64,000 nt of DNA, taken from assembly GCA_003611955.1 (NCBI GenBank), contig RAZE01000001.1, forward strand, positions 310,001 through 374,000. The letters are read 5' to 3'. Positions 52,527 to 64,000 of the stretch are shown piece by piece. The stretch is from a bacterium 1XD8-76 (GTDB taxonomy: Bacteria > Bacillota > Clostridia > Lachnospirales > Lachnospiraceae). The position numbers and the translations under genes were made by a program. Numbering within the stretch: the first letter of the stretch is position 1; each line of letters starts with the position of its first letter. The notes under the pieces were generated by a model. That model had not been told where the DNA came from. It was given only the letters and a program-made list of their open reading frames with translations, and did no database searches.

Positions 52527-55214
52527 ATGAGAGTAGCAAACAGAAAATGTATCTACAGGCTTGCCTTTAAAAATCTGCAGGCTGCAAAACTCCGCAACCT
52601 GATCACAGTCCTTGCCGTGGCCCTGACCACAATCCTCTTTACAACGCTTTTTACGATCGCTCTGTCCATGGTGGAAAATTTTCAGCAGAGCAATTTCAGG
52701 CAGGTGGGCACTTACGCCCACGGAATTTTTAAGGAGCTTACAAAAGAACAGTTTGATGAACTGAAGGACGACCCCCTTATTAAGGAATGGGGACTGCGCC
52801 GCATAGCAGGTCTGGCGACAGACGACGTCTTCAATAAATCCCAGGTGGAAGTCAGCTATATGGACGAAAATTACGCAAAATTCGGCTTTACTACCCCCGC
52901 TGTGGGACATCTTCCCGAGGAGGGAACCAACCAGGCGGCAACAGATCTGAAATTATTATCGTTGCTCGGAGTGGAGCCTGAACTTGGAAACGAATTCACC
53001 GTCACTATCGATGTGGACGGCACCGAGACGACGGAAACCTTCACCCTCTGCGGCTACTGGGAGTATGATGAAGTCACGGTGGCAAACCATATCATCATGG
53101 CGGAAAGCCGTCTGGATGAGATTCTCGAAAAATGCAACAATCAGAATCGCAACGGCAGAACCGGATCTTATCAGCTCAATGTCATGTTCCGGAACGCCTC
53201 TTCCATTGAAAACGACTTAAAAACTGTTCTGAAAAAACATGGATTTCAAAATGATGAAGTGGGAAAAGACAATTATATCAAACTCGGCATCAACTGGGGT
53301 TATGTGGGAGCGCAGCTTTTTGATTCCATAGATTTTTCCGTTATCCTTGGCATCATAGTGGTGGTCATTCTGATCATTTTCACCGGATATCTGATCATTT
53401 ACAATATTTTTCAGATCTCGGTAGCGGGAGACATCCGCCATTACGGTCTTTTAAAGACCATCGGTACAACAGGAAAACAAATCAAAAAGATCGTGAGAAT
53501 TCAATCTCTGCTGCTCTCGGGGATCGGTATCCCCATAGGGCTCCTTCTCGGCTATGGAACCGGCGTGCTTCTTGCACCTGTCGTCATAGGAGCGGTATCG
53601 AACAACGACAGCATTTATTACGCCTCCGTTTCCGCAAATCCGGCTATCTTTATCGGTGCGGCACTCTTTTCTGTCATCACAGTGCTGATTTCCTGCAGGA
53701 AGCCGAGCAAAATGGCGGGAAAAGTCTCTCCGATCGAAGCGTTGCGCTACACGGAGTCGGACAGTCTCTCTAAAAAGAGAAAGGTTAAAAAAGTATCAAG
53801 AAAAGGGATTTCCATTTTTTCCATGGCATTTGCCAATATGGGCAGAAACCGAAAAAAAACATTTGTCACAGTATTATCTATGTCCCTGTCCATCGTACTT
53901 TTCACTCTGACGGTCATCCTGTCAAACGGCTTCAGCATGGAAAAATATCTAAGTAATATGATCAGCACGGATTTTATAGTCGCGGATGCCAGCTATTTCA
54001 ATGTGAGGATGCACTGGGGAGACAGGACGCCTGTGTCGGACGATATCGTCGCACTGTTAGAAAATATGGACGGTATCACAGGTGCTGGAAAAACTTATGG
54101 GGAAGCAGATTTTTTTGTCTACGATTTTATTGAGGAAGATTATATCAGAAGCGGCCATCTGTCGAGATATTACAGTGCAGAAGATATTGAGCACTACATC
54201 AGTTCCATGCCAAGAGAAGGAAACCAGATTTTAAACGAGATAGACATCTATGGAATGGATGAGTTCTGTCTGGACGAACTGAAAGTGTGGGATGGAGATA
54301 TCTCCCGCCTTAAAACCGAAGAAAATGTGATAGCCGCCGTCTATTTCGAGGACGACTACGGCAATATGGAAAACTGGACGAACTGGGCGAAAGTCGGCGA
54401 CACGGTTAAGATCCGATACAGCAGGGAGACCGAATATTATGATACACAGACAGGAGAAATATACGAGGCGGACAATTTAGACAGCCTGCCCGCAACCGCT
54501 TCCATATCCAAGCGCCCCAAGGAAGGGACATTTAAGGACATGGAATACGAGGTCGCCGCTGTCGTCTCCATACCAACCAGCCTGAATTATCGCTTCTACG
54601 CCAATGAGCAGTTTGTCCTAAACTCCGAGCAGTTCATCAGAGATACCGGGACTTCCGTGCCGATGTACTATACCTTTGATATGGTGGACGATGAGGCCGT
54701 CAAACAGGACATGGAACATTTTATGGCAGACTATACGAACAATGTGGATCCCTCTCTGGACTATGAGAGCCGTTATACTTACGCTGGGGAATTTGAATCC
54801 TTCCGCAATATGTTTCTGCTGATGGGAAGCATTCTGAGCTTTATCGTGGGACTGATCGGCATTCTGAACTTCTTAAACGCTGTTCTCACCGGCATTATCA
54901 CCCGCCACAGGGAATTTGCCATGCTGCAGTCTATCGGTATGACCGGAAAACAGTTAAAAAAGATGCTGGTACTGGAAGGACTTTACTATACTCTGGGTTC
55001 CGTTGTCATCTCCTTTATTCTGGCGGTCACAATAAGCCCCTCCGCCGCGAATGTGGTAGAGAATATGTTCTGGTTTTTTGAGTACCATTTCATGATAACG
55101 CCCCTCTTTATCACAGTACCGATCTTCGCACTGCTCGGCATCCTGCTGCCGTTGATCAGCTATTGGTTTTTGGCGAAGAAGTCCATCGTGGAAAGGCTGC
55201 GGGAAACGGAGTAA
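52527..55214 (+). CDS. FtsX-family ABC transporter permease, large
   Basis: An 895-residue permease with two FtsX-like parts. An N-terminal helix (about 20-45) and an extracellular region (about 50-255) precede three helices (about 265-390). The second half repeats this: one helix (about 450-470), a longer extracellular domain (about 480-760), and three helices (about 765-885). FtsX motifs ATGKQIK-like (GTTGKQIKKIVRIQSLL; SIGMTGKQLKKMLVLEG) occur in each half. It is longer than BceB (about 650). The start at 52527 follows GAGAGGAGG; a GTG at 52509 is inside the ATPase stop region. Its substrate is unknown. Confidence 0.88.
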   Translation: MRVANRKCIYRLAFKNLQAAKLRNLITVLAVALTTILFTTLFTIALSMVENFQQSNFRQVGTYAHGIFKELTKEQFDELKDDPLIKEWGLRRIAGLATDDVFNKSQVEVSYMDENYAKFGFTTPAVGHLPEEGTNQAATDLKLLSLLGVEPELGNEFTVTIDVDGTETTETFTLCGYWEYDEVTVANHIIMAESRLDEILEKCNNQNRNGRTGSYQLNVMFRNASSIENDLKTVLKKHGFQNDEVGKDNYIKLGINWGYVGAQLFDSIDFSVILGIIVVVILIIFTGYLIIYNIFQISVAGDIRHYGLLKTIGTTGKQIKKIVRIQSLLLSGIGIPIGLLLGYGTGVLLAPVVIGAVSNNDSIYYASVSANPAIFIGAALFSVITVLISCRKPSKMAGKVSPIEALRYTESDSLSKKRKVKKVSRKGISIFSMAFANMGRNRKKTFVTVLSMSLSIVLFTLTVILSNGFSMEKYLSNMISTDFIVADASYFNVRMHWGDRTPVSDDIVALLENMDGITGAGKTYGEADFFVYDFIEEDYIRSGHLSRYYSAEDIEHYISSMPREGNQILNEIDIYGMDEFCLDELKVWDGDISRLKTEENVIAAVYFEDDYGNMENWTNWAKVGDTVKIRYSRETEYYDTQTGEIYEADNLDSLPATASISKRPKEGTFKDMEYEVAAVVSIPTSLNYRFYANEQFVLNSEQFIRDTGTSVPMYYTFDMVDDEAVKQDMEHFMADYTNNVDPSLDYESRYTYAGEFESFRNMFLLMGSILSFIVGLIGILNFLNAVLTGIITRHREFAMLQSIGMTGKQLKKMLVLEGLYYTLGSVVISFILAVTISPSAANVVENMFWFFEYHFMITPLFITVPIFALLGILLPLISYWFLAKKSIVERLRETE

Positions 55215-55232
55215 AATTTTATGACATGAAAA

Positions 55233-55262
55233 CAGGCAGTTACTTTGTATGGTAACTGCCTG
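55233..55262 (-). terminator. Terminator after the fructokinase gene
   Basis: A perfect 11-base stem CAGGCAGTTAC/GTAACTGCCTG followed on the minus strand by TTTTC, just past the fructokinase stop. It may also end the converging permease transcript. Confidence 0.8.
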
Positions 55263-55276
55263 AAAATCGTCCGTCT

Positions 55277-56260
55277 TTATCTGCTCTCAATCAGTTTTTC
55301 CACTTCTTCCCTTCCGGGCATCACTCTCAGAGCACCTTTCCTCGTAGTGATGATCGAAGCAGCTCCGTTGGCAAAAGTCAACATATCTCTCAGATCATCT
55401 TCCGACAGATTATTCAGTCCCTTATCCAGTATATAATTCAACACACATCCGCCAAAGGTATCTCCGGCACCTGTTGTCTCGATCGTATTCTCCTGCAGGA
55501 AAGGCATAACCTCCACCATGATCTCTTCTCCGCCGCCCGGTTTTTTATAATATGCCCTGCTGCCTTCTCTTCCGAGGGAAACCAGAATAAGAGGAATAAC
55601 ATTTTCTTCCCTGATCTTCTTTACTCCTGCTGTATAATCTTCCTCCCCTGTCAGCCACTGGATCTCATTATCCGAAATTTTCAGAACATCACACTTTGTA
55701 AGCCCATAAAGTACCTGCTCCTTCGCGTCATCCAGACTGTTCCAGAGAGGCTCCCGCAGATTCGGATCAAAAGAGATAATCGCTCCCGCTTTTTTTGCCT
55801 CATCGATTCCAAACTTTGTCGCTTCCCTCACCCCGGGATGAGTCATGGAGAGTGTACCAAAATGGAAAATCGTTGTATCCTGCAGCAGTGATACATCCAC
55901 TTCCTCTTTTTTCAGCATCATATCCGCACCGGGATTCCTGTAGAACGAGAAATCTCTGTCCCCATCCTCAAAAGTCTGTACAAAGGCGAGCGTTGTCCGG
56001 GCTTCCTTATCGATGATCAGATTACCCGTATCGATTCCCACTTCATCCAATACTTTTTTCAGCTTATGACCGAAAATATCATCGCCGACTTTTCCGATAA
56101 ATCCCACCTTGCGGCCCAGTTTATTCAACATTGCAAGCACATTGCAGGGTGCTCCTCCCGGATTTGCCTCGAACAGCGTATTTCCCTGACCGGACACGCC
56201 GTTATCTGTCATATCGATCAGCAATTCTCCAAGTGCGATCACATCAAATTTTTTACCCAT
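55277..56260 (-). CDS. scrK: PfkB-family fructokinase
   Basis: Phosphorylates fructose at C6 for glycolysis. The 327 residues have the PfkB opening ALGELLIDM, the sugar-binding NPGGAPCNVLAMLNKLG, and the catalytic ATP/phosphate motif TTGAGDTFGGCVL. A ribosome site AAGGAGGGAAAG precedes the ATG. It lies 20 bases after gyrA on the same strand with no terminator between, so it is probably transcribed with the replication genes, an unusual pairing. Other PfkB sugar kinases remain possible; fructokinase is the best match. Confidence 0.87.
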   Translation of the reverse strand: MGKKFDVIALGELLIDMTDNGVSGQGNTLFEANPGGAPCNVLAMLNKLGRKVGFIGKVGDDIFGHKLKKVLDEVGIDTGNLIIDKEARTTLAFVQTFEDGDRDFSFYRNPGADMMLKKEEVDVSLLQDTTIFHFGTLSMTHPGVREATKFGIDEAKKAGAIISFDPNLREPLWNSLDDAKEQVLYGLTKCDVLKISDNEIQWLTGEEDYTAGVKKIREENVIPLILVSLGREGSRAYYKKPGGGEEIMVEVMPFLQENTIETTGAGDTFGGCVLNYILDKGLNNLSEDDLRDMLTFANGAASIITTRKGALRVMPGREEVEKLIESR

Positions 56261-56280
56261 TCCTCTTTCCCTCCTTATTT

Positions 56281-58755
56281 TTATTTTTCGGAATTTTCTT
56301 CCTCTTCAACTTCCTCGCGTACTTTCGCTATCTTGGCTACTTTTACACCCTTCTCCAGATTGATCAACTTCACACCGGAGGTAATTCTTCCCAGAACGGA
56401 AACATCGCTCATTCTGATCTGAATGATAATGCCTTCCGTTGTGATCATCATGATCTCATGCTCTTCGCTCACAGCCTTCACGCCGACCACATTGCCGGTC
56501 TTTTCCACGATCTTATAACATTTTATTCCCTTACCGCCGCGGCGCTGTACCGTAAACTCATTGATATTCGTCCGTTTCCCCATACCGTTCTCGGAGACGA
56601 TCAGCAGTTCATCTCCCTGCGTGTTGAGCTGCATGCCGATCACCTCATCTCTGTCGGCAAGATTCATACCGATCACACCCATAGAACTTCTGCCGGTTCC
56701 CCTGACGTCGGTCTCTTTAAAGCGGATGCACATACCAAATTTTGTCACAAGAAGGATATCGGTATCTTTGTTGGTTGTCTTGACTTCGATCAGTTCATCG
56801 TCATCCCGCAGATTGATGGCTATCAATCCGTTTTTCCGCACATTGCTGTATTCTACGATGGATGTCTTTTTCACGATACCTTTCTTTGTCACCATAAACA
56901 GATTCTGGTCGTCATCGTAGGTCATAACAGGAATCATAGCGGAAATCTTTTCCCCGGGGTTCAGCTGCAGCAGATTGATGATCGCCGTCCCCCTCGCTGT
57001 TCTGCCGGCTTCCGGAATCTCGTAAGCTTTCATCCGGTAGACCCTGCCCATATTGGTGAAGAACATCACATATTGATGGGTATCCATCATAAGAAGATCT
57101 TCAATATAATCCTCCTCAATGGTGGTCATTCCTTTGATGCCTTTTCCACCCCTGTTCTGCGTTTTAAAGTTATCCACTGTCATGCGCTTGATATAGCCGA
57201 GACTCGTCATCGCGATGACGGTATTCCCCCTGGGGATGAGATCCTCCATATTGATATCGTATACGTCATATCCGATCTTACTTCTCCTGTCATCGCCGTA
57301 CTTATCGGCTATCACCTGGATCTCCGTCCTTATCACACCGAGAAGCAGTTTTTCATCGGCAAGTATCGCTTTCAATTCCTTGATCTTTGCCATCAACTCT
57401 CTGTGTTCGTTCTCCAGTTTTTCCCGTTCCAGACCTGTCAGAGCGCGCAGTCTCATATCCACGATCGCCTGCGCCTGTATATCGGTAAACTCAAATCTTT
57501 CTATCAGGTTCAATTTCGCTTCCGCGGTGGAAGCGCTGGCACGGATAATGCGGATCACTTCATCGATATGATCCAAAGCTTTCAAAAGTCCCTGCAAAAT
57601 ATGATCCCGCTCCTCCGCCTTGTTCAGATCATATTTTGTTCTTCTCGTCACGACATCTTTCTGGTGTTCCAGATAATAATTCAACATATCCAGAAGATTC
57701 ATAACTTTGGGCTGATTATCCACAAGGGCGAGCATAATCACACCGAAGGAATCCTGCAGCTGAGTATGTTTGTAAAGCTGATTCAAAACGACATTGGCAT
57801 TCACATCTTTTCTCAACTCTATCACGACTCTCATACCTTCCCTGCTGGACTCGTCCCGCAGGTCTGTGATACCTTCGATTTTTTTGTTTTTGACAAGATC
57901 GGCAATCTTCAACACCAGATTTGCCTTGTTCACCATATAGGGGAGTTCCGATACCACGATACGGGTTTTTCCGTTGCTCATGGTCTCCATATCCGTCACG
58001 GCGCGCACCCTCACTTTTCCTCTTCCTGTGCGGTAAGCCTCCTCGCTTCCCCTTGTGCCCAGGATCACGCCGCCGGTAGGGAAATCCGGTGCTTTCACAA
58101 GCTGCAGGATCTCATCTATATCGGTCTTTCTGTCCTCGTTCACCTGGTTGTCAATGATTCTCACCACAGCACCTACGATCTCCCGGAGATTGTGGGGAGG
58201 TATATTTGTCGCCATACCGACCGCGATACCGGAAGTACCATTCACCAGAAGATTCGGATAACGGCTGGGAAGCACCACAGGTTCCTTCTCGGTATTATCA
58301 AAGTTCGGCACAAAGTCCACGGTATTTTTATTGATATCCGCCAACAGTTCCATGGAAATTTTAGACAGCCTCGCCTCCGTATAACGCATGGCGGCAGCGC
58401 CGTCTCCGTCCATAGAACCAAAGTTTCCGTGTCCATCCACAAGAGGATATCTTGTAGACCAGTCCTGAGCCATATTGACCAGAGCTCCGTAGATAGAACT
58501 GTCCCCGTGAGGATGGTATTTACCCATCGTATCACCGACGATACGGGCACTTTTTCTGTGCGGTTTATCAGGTCCGTTGTTCAATTCGATCATAGAATAA
58601 AGCACGCGCCTCTGCACCGGCTTTAATCCATCCTTTACATCGGGAAGCGCGCGAGCTGCGATAACGCTCATCGCGTAATCGATGTAGGAATCTTCCATTT
58701 TTTTCTTCAGGTCAACTTCTTCTATTTTGTCAAAATCGAAGATCTTGTCATCCAT
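56281..58755 (-). CDS. gyrA: DNA gyrase subunit A
   Basis: The breakage-reunion subunit of type II topoisomerase, which introduces negative supercoils. The 824 residues show [20 protein letters not shown] at the N-terminus, HPHGDSSIY (about 81-89) with the catalytic Tyr in [10 protein letters not shown], and two GyrA-box-like motifs, NRGGKG and QRRGGKG, in the C-terminal wrapping domain. The ATG at 58755 ([10 protein letters not shown]) follows AGAGGAAAT; an earlier ATG at 58788 is less likely. The position equal to E. coli Asp87 is Gly here. It follows gyrB by 66 bases. Confidence 0.96.
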   Translation of the reverse strand: MDDKIFDFDKIEEVDLKKKMEDSYIDYAMSVIAARALPDVKDGLKPVQRRVLYSMIELNNGPDKPHRKSARIVGDTMGKYHPHGDSSIYGALVNMAQDWSTRYPLVDGHGNFGSMDGDGAAAMRYTEARLSKISMELLADINKNTVDFVPNFDNTEKEPVVLPSRYPNLLVNGTSGIAVGMATNIPPHNLREIVGAVVRIIDNQVNEDRKTDIDEILQLVKAPDFPTGGVILGTRGSEEAYRTGRGKVRVRAVTDMETMSNGKTRIVVSELPYMVNKANLVLKIADLVKNKKIEGITDLRDESSREGMRVVIELRKDVNANVVLNQLYKHTQLQDSFGVIMLALVDNQPKVMNLLDMLNYYLEHQKDVVTRRTKYDLNKAEERDHILQGLLKALDHIDEVIRIIRASASTAEAKLNLIERFEFTDIQAQAIVDMRLRALTGLEREKLENEHRELMAKIKELKAILADEKLLLGVIRTEIQVIADKYGDDRRSKIGYDVYDINMEDLIPRGNTVIAMTSLGYIKRMTVDNFKTQNRGGKGIKGMTTIEEDYIEDLLMMDTHQYVMFFTNMGRVYRMKAYEIPEAGRTARGTAIINLLQLNPGEKISAMIPVMTYDDDQNLFMVTKKGIVKKTSIVEYSNVRKNGLIAINLRDDDELIEVKTTNKDTDILLVTKFGMCIRFKETDVRGTGRSSMGVIGMNLADRDEVIGMQLNTQGDELLIVSENGMGKRTNINEFTVQRRGGKGIKCYKIVEKTGNVVGVKAVSEEHEIMMITTEGIIIQIRMSDVSVLGRITSGVKLINLEKGVKVAKIAKVREEVEEEENSEK

Positions 58756-58821
58756 ATTTCCTCTCATTCTGCCGTTATCAAACGACACTGAAACCCACTA
58801 TTGTTCCAAAGCCTGCAAAAA

Positions 58822-60753
<1,932 letters not shown>

Positions 60754-60768
60754 CTAAAATGTCCTTTC

Positions 60769-61848
60769 TCAACTTTCTATAGCTCCATTTACCACTTTAA
60801 AAACTTTGTTAATTTCAAAACGATTCTTCACAAACTCGTCAAGCCCCGTACAGGTTATAATCGTCTGAATATCTCCGATACTGTTCAACAGATAATTCTG
60901 TCTGTTGCTGTCGAGTTCCGACAACACATCGTCGAGAAGCAATACCGGCGTATCTTTTATCGACTTTTTCACAAGCTCTATCTCCGATAATTTCAGAGAA
61001 AGAGCCGCTGTCCTCTGCTGTCCCTGGGATCCAAACTTACGGATATCTACATCATTTACTATAAAAACTATATCATCTCTGTGAGGACCTACTGTGGTCT
61101 GCTTTAAAATAATATCTTTTTCCCTGTTTTTCTTCAATCTTTCTTCCAGATCATCTATCTCCGCATTCTTCTCATAGACGATCTTAATTTTTTCTTTCCC
61201 GCCGGACAGCTTTGCGTGCAGCTCGCCGATAATCTCAGAGAGCTGATCTATAAAAATCTCACGCCTCTCAATCAGTTTACTTCCGAAAGAAGCGAGCTGA
61301 GAATCCCAGATGGAAAGAGTTTCCTTTAAACTGGGATTCAGATGAAGATCCTTCAATAATTTATTTCTCTGATTTATAATTTTATTATAATGATTCAAAT
61401 TATACAGATAAAAGGCATCCAGCTGACACAGCTCCATATCTATGAAACGTCTTCTCTCGGAAGGGCCATTCTTGATAATACTCATATCTTCCGGAGAAAA
61501 AAACACAACATTCAAAAGTCCCATCAGCTCAGCCGCTTTTTTTATCCTCTGGGAATCTATCGCGATACCTTTCGTCTTCCCTTTTCTCAAATGCATATCT
61601 ATCTGTCTTGTTATCTCTTCCCTGTACAGACAGCTCCTGATATGCGCCTCATCGCATCCGAACCGAATAATATCCTGATCTTTGCTTCCCTTGTGGGATT
61701 TCGTGGTAGCTGTCATAAAAATAGCTTCCAGAATATTTGTCTTTCCCTGGGCATTGTCACCGTAAAAAATATTGGTGCCGCTGTCAAAATAAATCTCCAG
61801 AGCGTTATAATTTCTGAAATTTAGAAGTTCCAGATATTTAATGATCAT
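60769..61848 (-). CDS. recF: RecF DNA repair protein
   Basis: Loads RecA at gapped DNA and acts in recombination and repair. The 359 residues have Walker A GDNAQGKTN (about 31-39), the N-terminal FRNYNALEIYFD, the signature SQGQQRTAALSLKL and a Walker B DTPVLLLDDVLSELD, as in SMC-like RecF proteins. It overlaps the S4-domain gene by 4 bases and precedes gyrB. Confidence 0.95.
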   Translation of the reverse strand: MIIKYLELLNFRNYNALEIYFDSGTNIFYGDNAQGKTNILEAIFMTATTKSHKGSKDQDIIRFGCDEAHIRSCLYREEITRQIDMHLRKGKTKGIAIDSQRIKKAAELMGLLNVVFFSPEDMSIIKNGPSERRRFIDMELCQLDAFYLYNLNHYNKIINQRNKLLKDLHLNPSLKETLSIWDSQLASFGSKLIERREIFIDQLSEIIGELHAKLSGGKEKIKIVYEKNAEIDDLEERLKKNREKDIILKQTTVGPHRDDIVFIVNDVDIRKFGSQGQQRTAALSLKLSEIELVKKSIKDTPVLLLDDVLSELDSNRQNYLLNSIGDIQTIITCTGLDEFVKNRFEINKVFKVVNGAIES

Positions 61849-62078
61849 AAATAATTGTTTTCCTGCTTTTCCTGTTTTATTATAAACTCTTTTCCATCAT
61901 AAGAAAAGATATCGTCCCTGTAGAGTTTTCTCCCACGACGCGTCTCCGTCTCATCATTTACTTTCACTTTTCCGTCCTGGATCAAAAATTTTGCATCTAT
62001 ACCGGAATCTGCTTCCCCGGAGAGCTTCAACGCCTGTCCCAGTTTTATAAACTCATCTTTTATTTTTATTTCTTTCAT
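61845..62078 (-). CDS. yaaA: S4-domain RNA-binding protein YaaA/RlbA
   Basis: A 77-residue S4-like RNA-binding protein found between dnaN and recF in most Firmicutes. The core reads IKLGQALKLSGEADSGIDAK and VKVNDETETRRGRKLYRDD. It probably binds ribosomal RNA; the family role in ribosome assembly is not settled. It is 30 bases after dnaN and overlaps recF by 4 bases. Confidence 0.9.
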   Translation of the reverse strand: MKEIKIKDEFIKLGQALKLSGEADSGIDAKFLIQDGKVKVNDETETRRGRKLYRDDIFSYDGKEFIIKQEKQENNYL

Positions 62079-62108
62079 ATCAAAAACTCCTCAATCCATC
62101 AACACATC

Positions 62109-63215
62109 CTATGAGACTGTCGTAAAGTTGACCGGCAGGATCATATAGACATAGCTGTCCTCAGAATCTTTGATAAAGCAGGGAGCTTTCGGATTGACAA
62201 GATAGATATCCACTTCCTCCTCATCGATAACCCGCAGCGCATCAATCAAAAACTTCGGATTAAAACCGATCATCAGATCCTTACCATTCTTGCTGATATC
62301 GATCTCCTCCCGCATGCTGCCCAGCGTGGAATTAATTTTTAACTCCATATTTTCATCTGTGATATTGATGATGATAGGTTTCTTATCCCCCTCTTTTACA
62401 AGGACGGTAGCCCGCCCGATACCGTCGAGGAATTTCCGCTTATTCACTGTCACTTTCGTCTCATAGTCTGAAGAAAGCATCTGATCGATATTAAAATAGT
62501 CGCCCTCTATCAATCTGGAAACCACAGTCGTATTATCGAACTCAAACACAATATGCTTATTCGTAAAGAAAATAACCACATCTTTGTCCGTTTCACCCGG
62601 CAATATCTTACTTATCTCATTCAATGTCTTTCCCGGGACCACCACTTTTTTCCTCGGATAGGCATTTTTCAGGTAAACTTTCCTGATGGAAATGCGATGG
62701 CCATCCAGAGAAGCGACTCTGAGTTTATCTTCGTTGATTTCAAACAGCTCACCTGTCATCAGTTTATTCGTATCGTTATCAGCGATCGAAAAGATCGTCT
62801 GGCGGATCAGTTCGCGCAGCGTAAACTGAGATAAGATAATGGAATCCAGTTTTTCAATACTCGGAAGATTGGAAAAATCTTCTCCCGATTTTCCAACGAT
62901 CTTATAATTTGCCTTCTCACATCTCAATATTGTCTCATAGGAAGAATTTGTTTCTATTGTAATTTCATCACCGGTAAAACTTCGTACAATATCGAGAAAC
63001 GTCTTGGCGTCCAACGCAACCGTTCCCGGTTCAATAATATCGCCTTCCACTATCGTCTCAATTCCAAGTTCCATATCGTTTGCTGTCAATCTTATCTCTT
63101 TGGAGGCATTCACCAGAATGCACTGCAAAATAGACATCGTCGTTTTATTTGGGACAGCTTTTGACACTGTCTGAACACCGTTTAAAAGATTTGATTTGGA
63201 ACATACTAATTTCAT
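62109..63215 (-). CDS. dnaN: DNA polymerase III beta clamp
   Basis: The ring-shaped sliding clamp that tethers DNA polymerase III. The 368 residues begin MKLVCSKSNLLNGVQTVSKA and end with the canonical YMILPVNF motif region that binds partners; three tandem clamp domains are implied by the length. It lies downstream of dnaA across the likely origin. The AAAGGA ribosome site is about 12 bases before the ATG. Confidence 0.96.
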   Translation of the reverse strand: MKLVCSKSNLLNGVQTVSKAVPNKTTMSILQCILVNASKEIRLTANDMELGIETIVEGDIIEPGTVALDAKTFLDIVRSFTGDEITIETNSSYETILRCEKANYKIVGKSGEDFSNLPSIEKLDSIILSQFTLRELIRQTIFSIADNDTNKLMTGELFEINEDKLRVASLDGHRISIRKVYLKNAYPRKKVVVPGKTLNEISKILPGETDKDVVIFFTNKHIVFEFDNTTVVSRLIEGDYFNIDQMLSSDYETKVTVNKRKFLDGIGRATVLVKEGDKKPIIINITDENMELKINSTLGSMREEIDISKNGKDLMIGFNPKFLIDALRVIDEEEVDIYLVNPKAPCFIKDSEDSYVYMILPVNFTTVS

Positions 63216-63519
63216 CTGTGCATAATCCTTTCTTTTGAATTTCGTGTTGTGTGGTTATCTGGTCGTCTGACAATAATTATATATATACAATGAATTTCAT
63301 AATACATCTTAGTAAAGGATGTTGAAATGTCCATAAGTCAAAAATGCTGCGTTGATAAGCCTTAAAAGGAAAAGAATAAACCCATGGATAACGACGGAAA
63401 AACTTTGGATAAACTGCCTGTTATACACTTTCTCTTTTTCTGATACCAAAACTTTTTGGAGAACTTAACAATGAATTTTTAAGTTGTACACAGGGGATGT
63501 CTATAAAATTGTGGAAATA
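63216..63519. other. dnaA-dnaN intergenic region with DnaA-box-like sites (part of oriC)
   Basis: Several near matches to the DnaA box TTATCCACA occur in 304 bases: TTATCCATG (minus, 63383-63391), TTATCCAAA (minus, 63404-63412), TTATACACT (63421-63429), TTGTACACA (63484-63492) and TTTCCACAA (minus, 63509-63517). The left half is A+T-rich (ATTATATATATAC near 63275), as in an unwinding element. In Firmicutes the origin commonly flanks dnaA, so this is likely one part of oriC. No perfect box is present. Confidence 0.6.
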
Positions 63520-64000
63520 TCAGGAGGGGCTTAAAATGTTTTTTATGATGTTGATCCTGTTTTTCAGCTCCTCGTTGTATTCTATTTCCTCTTCTATCTT
63601 TTTGATGCCGTGGATGATCGTAGTGTGATCTTTTTTTCCGATGGTTTTTGCTATACTGGTGAGCGGAGTATCTATCAGTTCTCTGCAAAGGTACATGTAG
63701 ACCTGTCTCGGCATGACAAACTCAGCGTTTCTTTTTTTAGATCGGATATCATCAGGTGAAACTTCAAAATGTTCCGCTACAATATTGATGATGAGATCTG
63801 TTGTGATCTCTTTTGATGCGGAGGGATATATAATATCCTTCAGGGCATCTTTTGCGTGATCCATGGTCAGCTCATCGAGAGGTATTTTGTTGATCTTGGA
63901 GAAGGCGATTATCTTGTTGAAAGCGCCTTCCAGTTCTCTGATATTTGACTGGATATTGTTGGCGATGTATTCAAAGATAGCGTTGTCTATCTTTCTTTCA
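63520..64000 (-). CDS. dnaA: Chromosomal replication initiator DnaA, C-terminal part
   Basis: The frame is open to the window edge, so only about 160 C-terminal residues are present. The end of the AAA+ domain shows ANNIQSNIRELEGAFNKI, and domain IV shows the DnaA signature KKDHTTIIHGIKKIE and PRQVYMYLCRELIDTPL, which bind DnaA boxes. It is transcribed leftward into the likely origin and dnaN. Only the missing N-terminus is uncertain. Confidence 0.96.
   Translation of the reverse strand, partial: ERKIDNAIFEYIANNIQSNIRELEGAFNKIIAFSKINKIPLDELTMDHAKDALKDIIYPSASKEITTDLIINIVAEHFEVSPDDIRSKKRNAEFVMPRQVYMYLCRELIDTPLTSIAKTIGKKDHTTIIHGIKKIEEEIEYNEELKNRINIIKNILSPS

Noticed and set aside
56131-58626. 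An 831-codon open frame on the plus strand opposite gyrA.
   Set aside because: It lies wholly antisense to gyrA, its translation is rich in His, Ile and Phe typical of a reverse-complement shadow, and it lacks a ribosome site and any known motif.

Overview
The window looks like the replication-origin region of an anaerobic low-to-mid-GC Firmicute, most likely a Lachnospiraceae-type Clostridium. The right edge carries dnaA, dnaN, an S4-domain gene, recF, gyrB and gyrA in the usual Firmicute order. Oxygen-independent ribonucleotide reductase (nrdD/nrdG), many LacI-regulated sugar and acid gene sets, a GH25 lysozyme, an Rpn-type nuclease and a TSCPD protein fit that group. I found no rRNA, tRNA, CRISPR array, insertion sequence or prophage.

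Layout. 1-8.2 kb: end-truncated pgi, a membrane protein of unknown function, TSCPD protein plus murG, an ECF sigma/anti-sigma pair behind a GH25 lysozyme, a CPA2-type antiporter and nrdG. 8.3-11.6 kb: a large nested inverted repeat between nrdD and nrdG, nrdD with a good promoter, an NrdR-like box and a structured leader, then a PilZ protein. 11.6-21.4 kb: a LacI-controlled sugar ABC operon (binding protein, permease, ATPase, alpha/beta hydrolase, FGGY kinase), with a second FGGY kinase convergent to the regulator. 21.5-26.2 kb: a second LacI regulon (2-hydroxyacid dehydrogenase, GntP permease, PEP-mutase/isocitrate-lyase superfamily enzyme) with three matching operator-like palindromes. 26.3-30.8 kb: mtnN, an Rpn nuclease, ahcY and an SAH/MTA deaminase, all but the nuclease dealing with S-adenosylhomocysteine. 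30.9-34.3 kb: aldo/keto reductase, 2-hydroxyacid dehydrogenase and a FucO-like alcohol dehydrogenase.

34.4-43.9 kb is the most unusual part: a visibly A+T-richer block with a ribose-type ABC transporter, a ROK kinase, a TIM-barrel amidohydrolase, an M24 (pita-bread) protein that has lost its first two metal ligands, a divergent LacI regulator and an arginase-family protein with an altered first metal-ligand motif. Together they look like an uncharacterised catabolic system for a glycosylated or nitrogen-containing compound.

44.0-55.3 kb: an oligopeptide ABC importer (oppBCDF plus oppA, which has its own promoter), then a two-component system with an ABC ATPase and a 901-residue FtsX-type permease. 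55.3-64.0 kb: a fructokinase gene 20 bp behind gyrA, then the replication genes on the minus strand and a dnaA-dnaN intergenic region with DnaA-box-like sequences, probably part of oriC.
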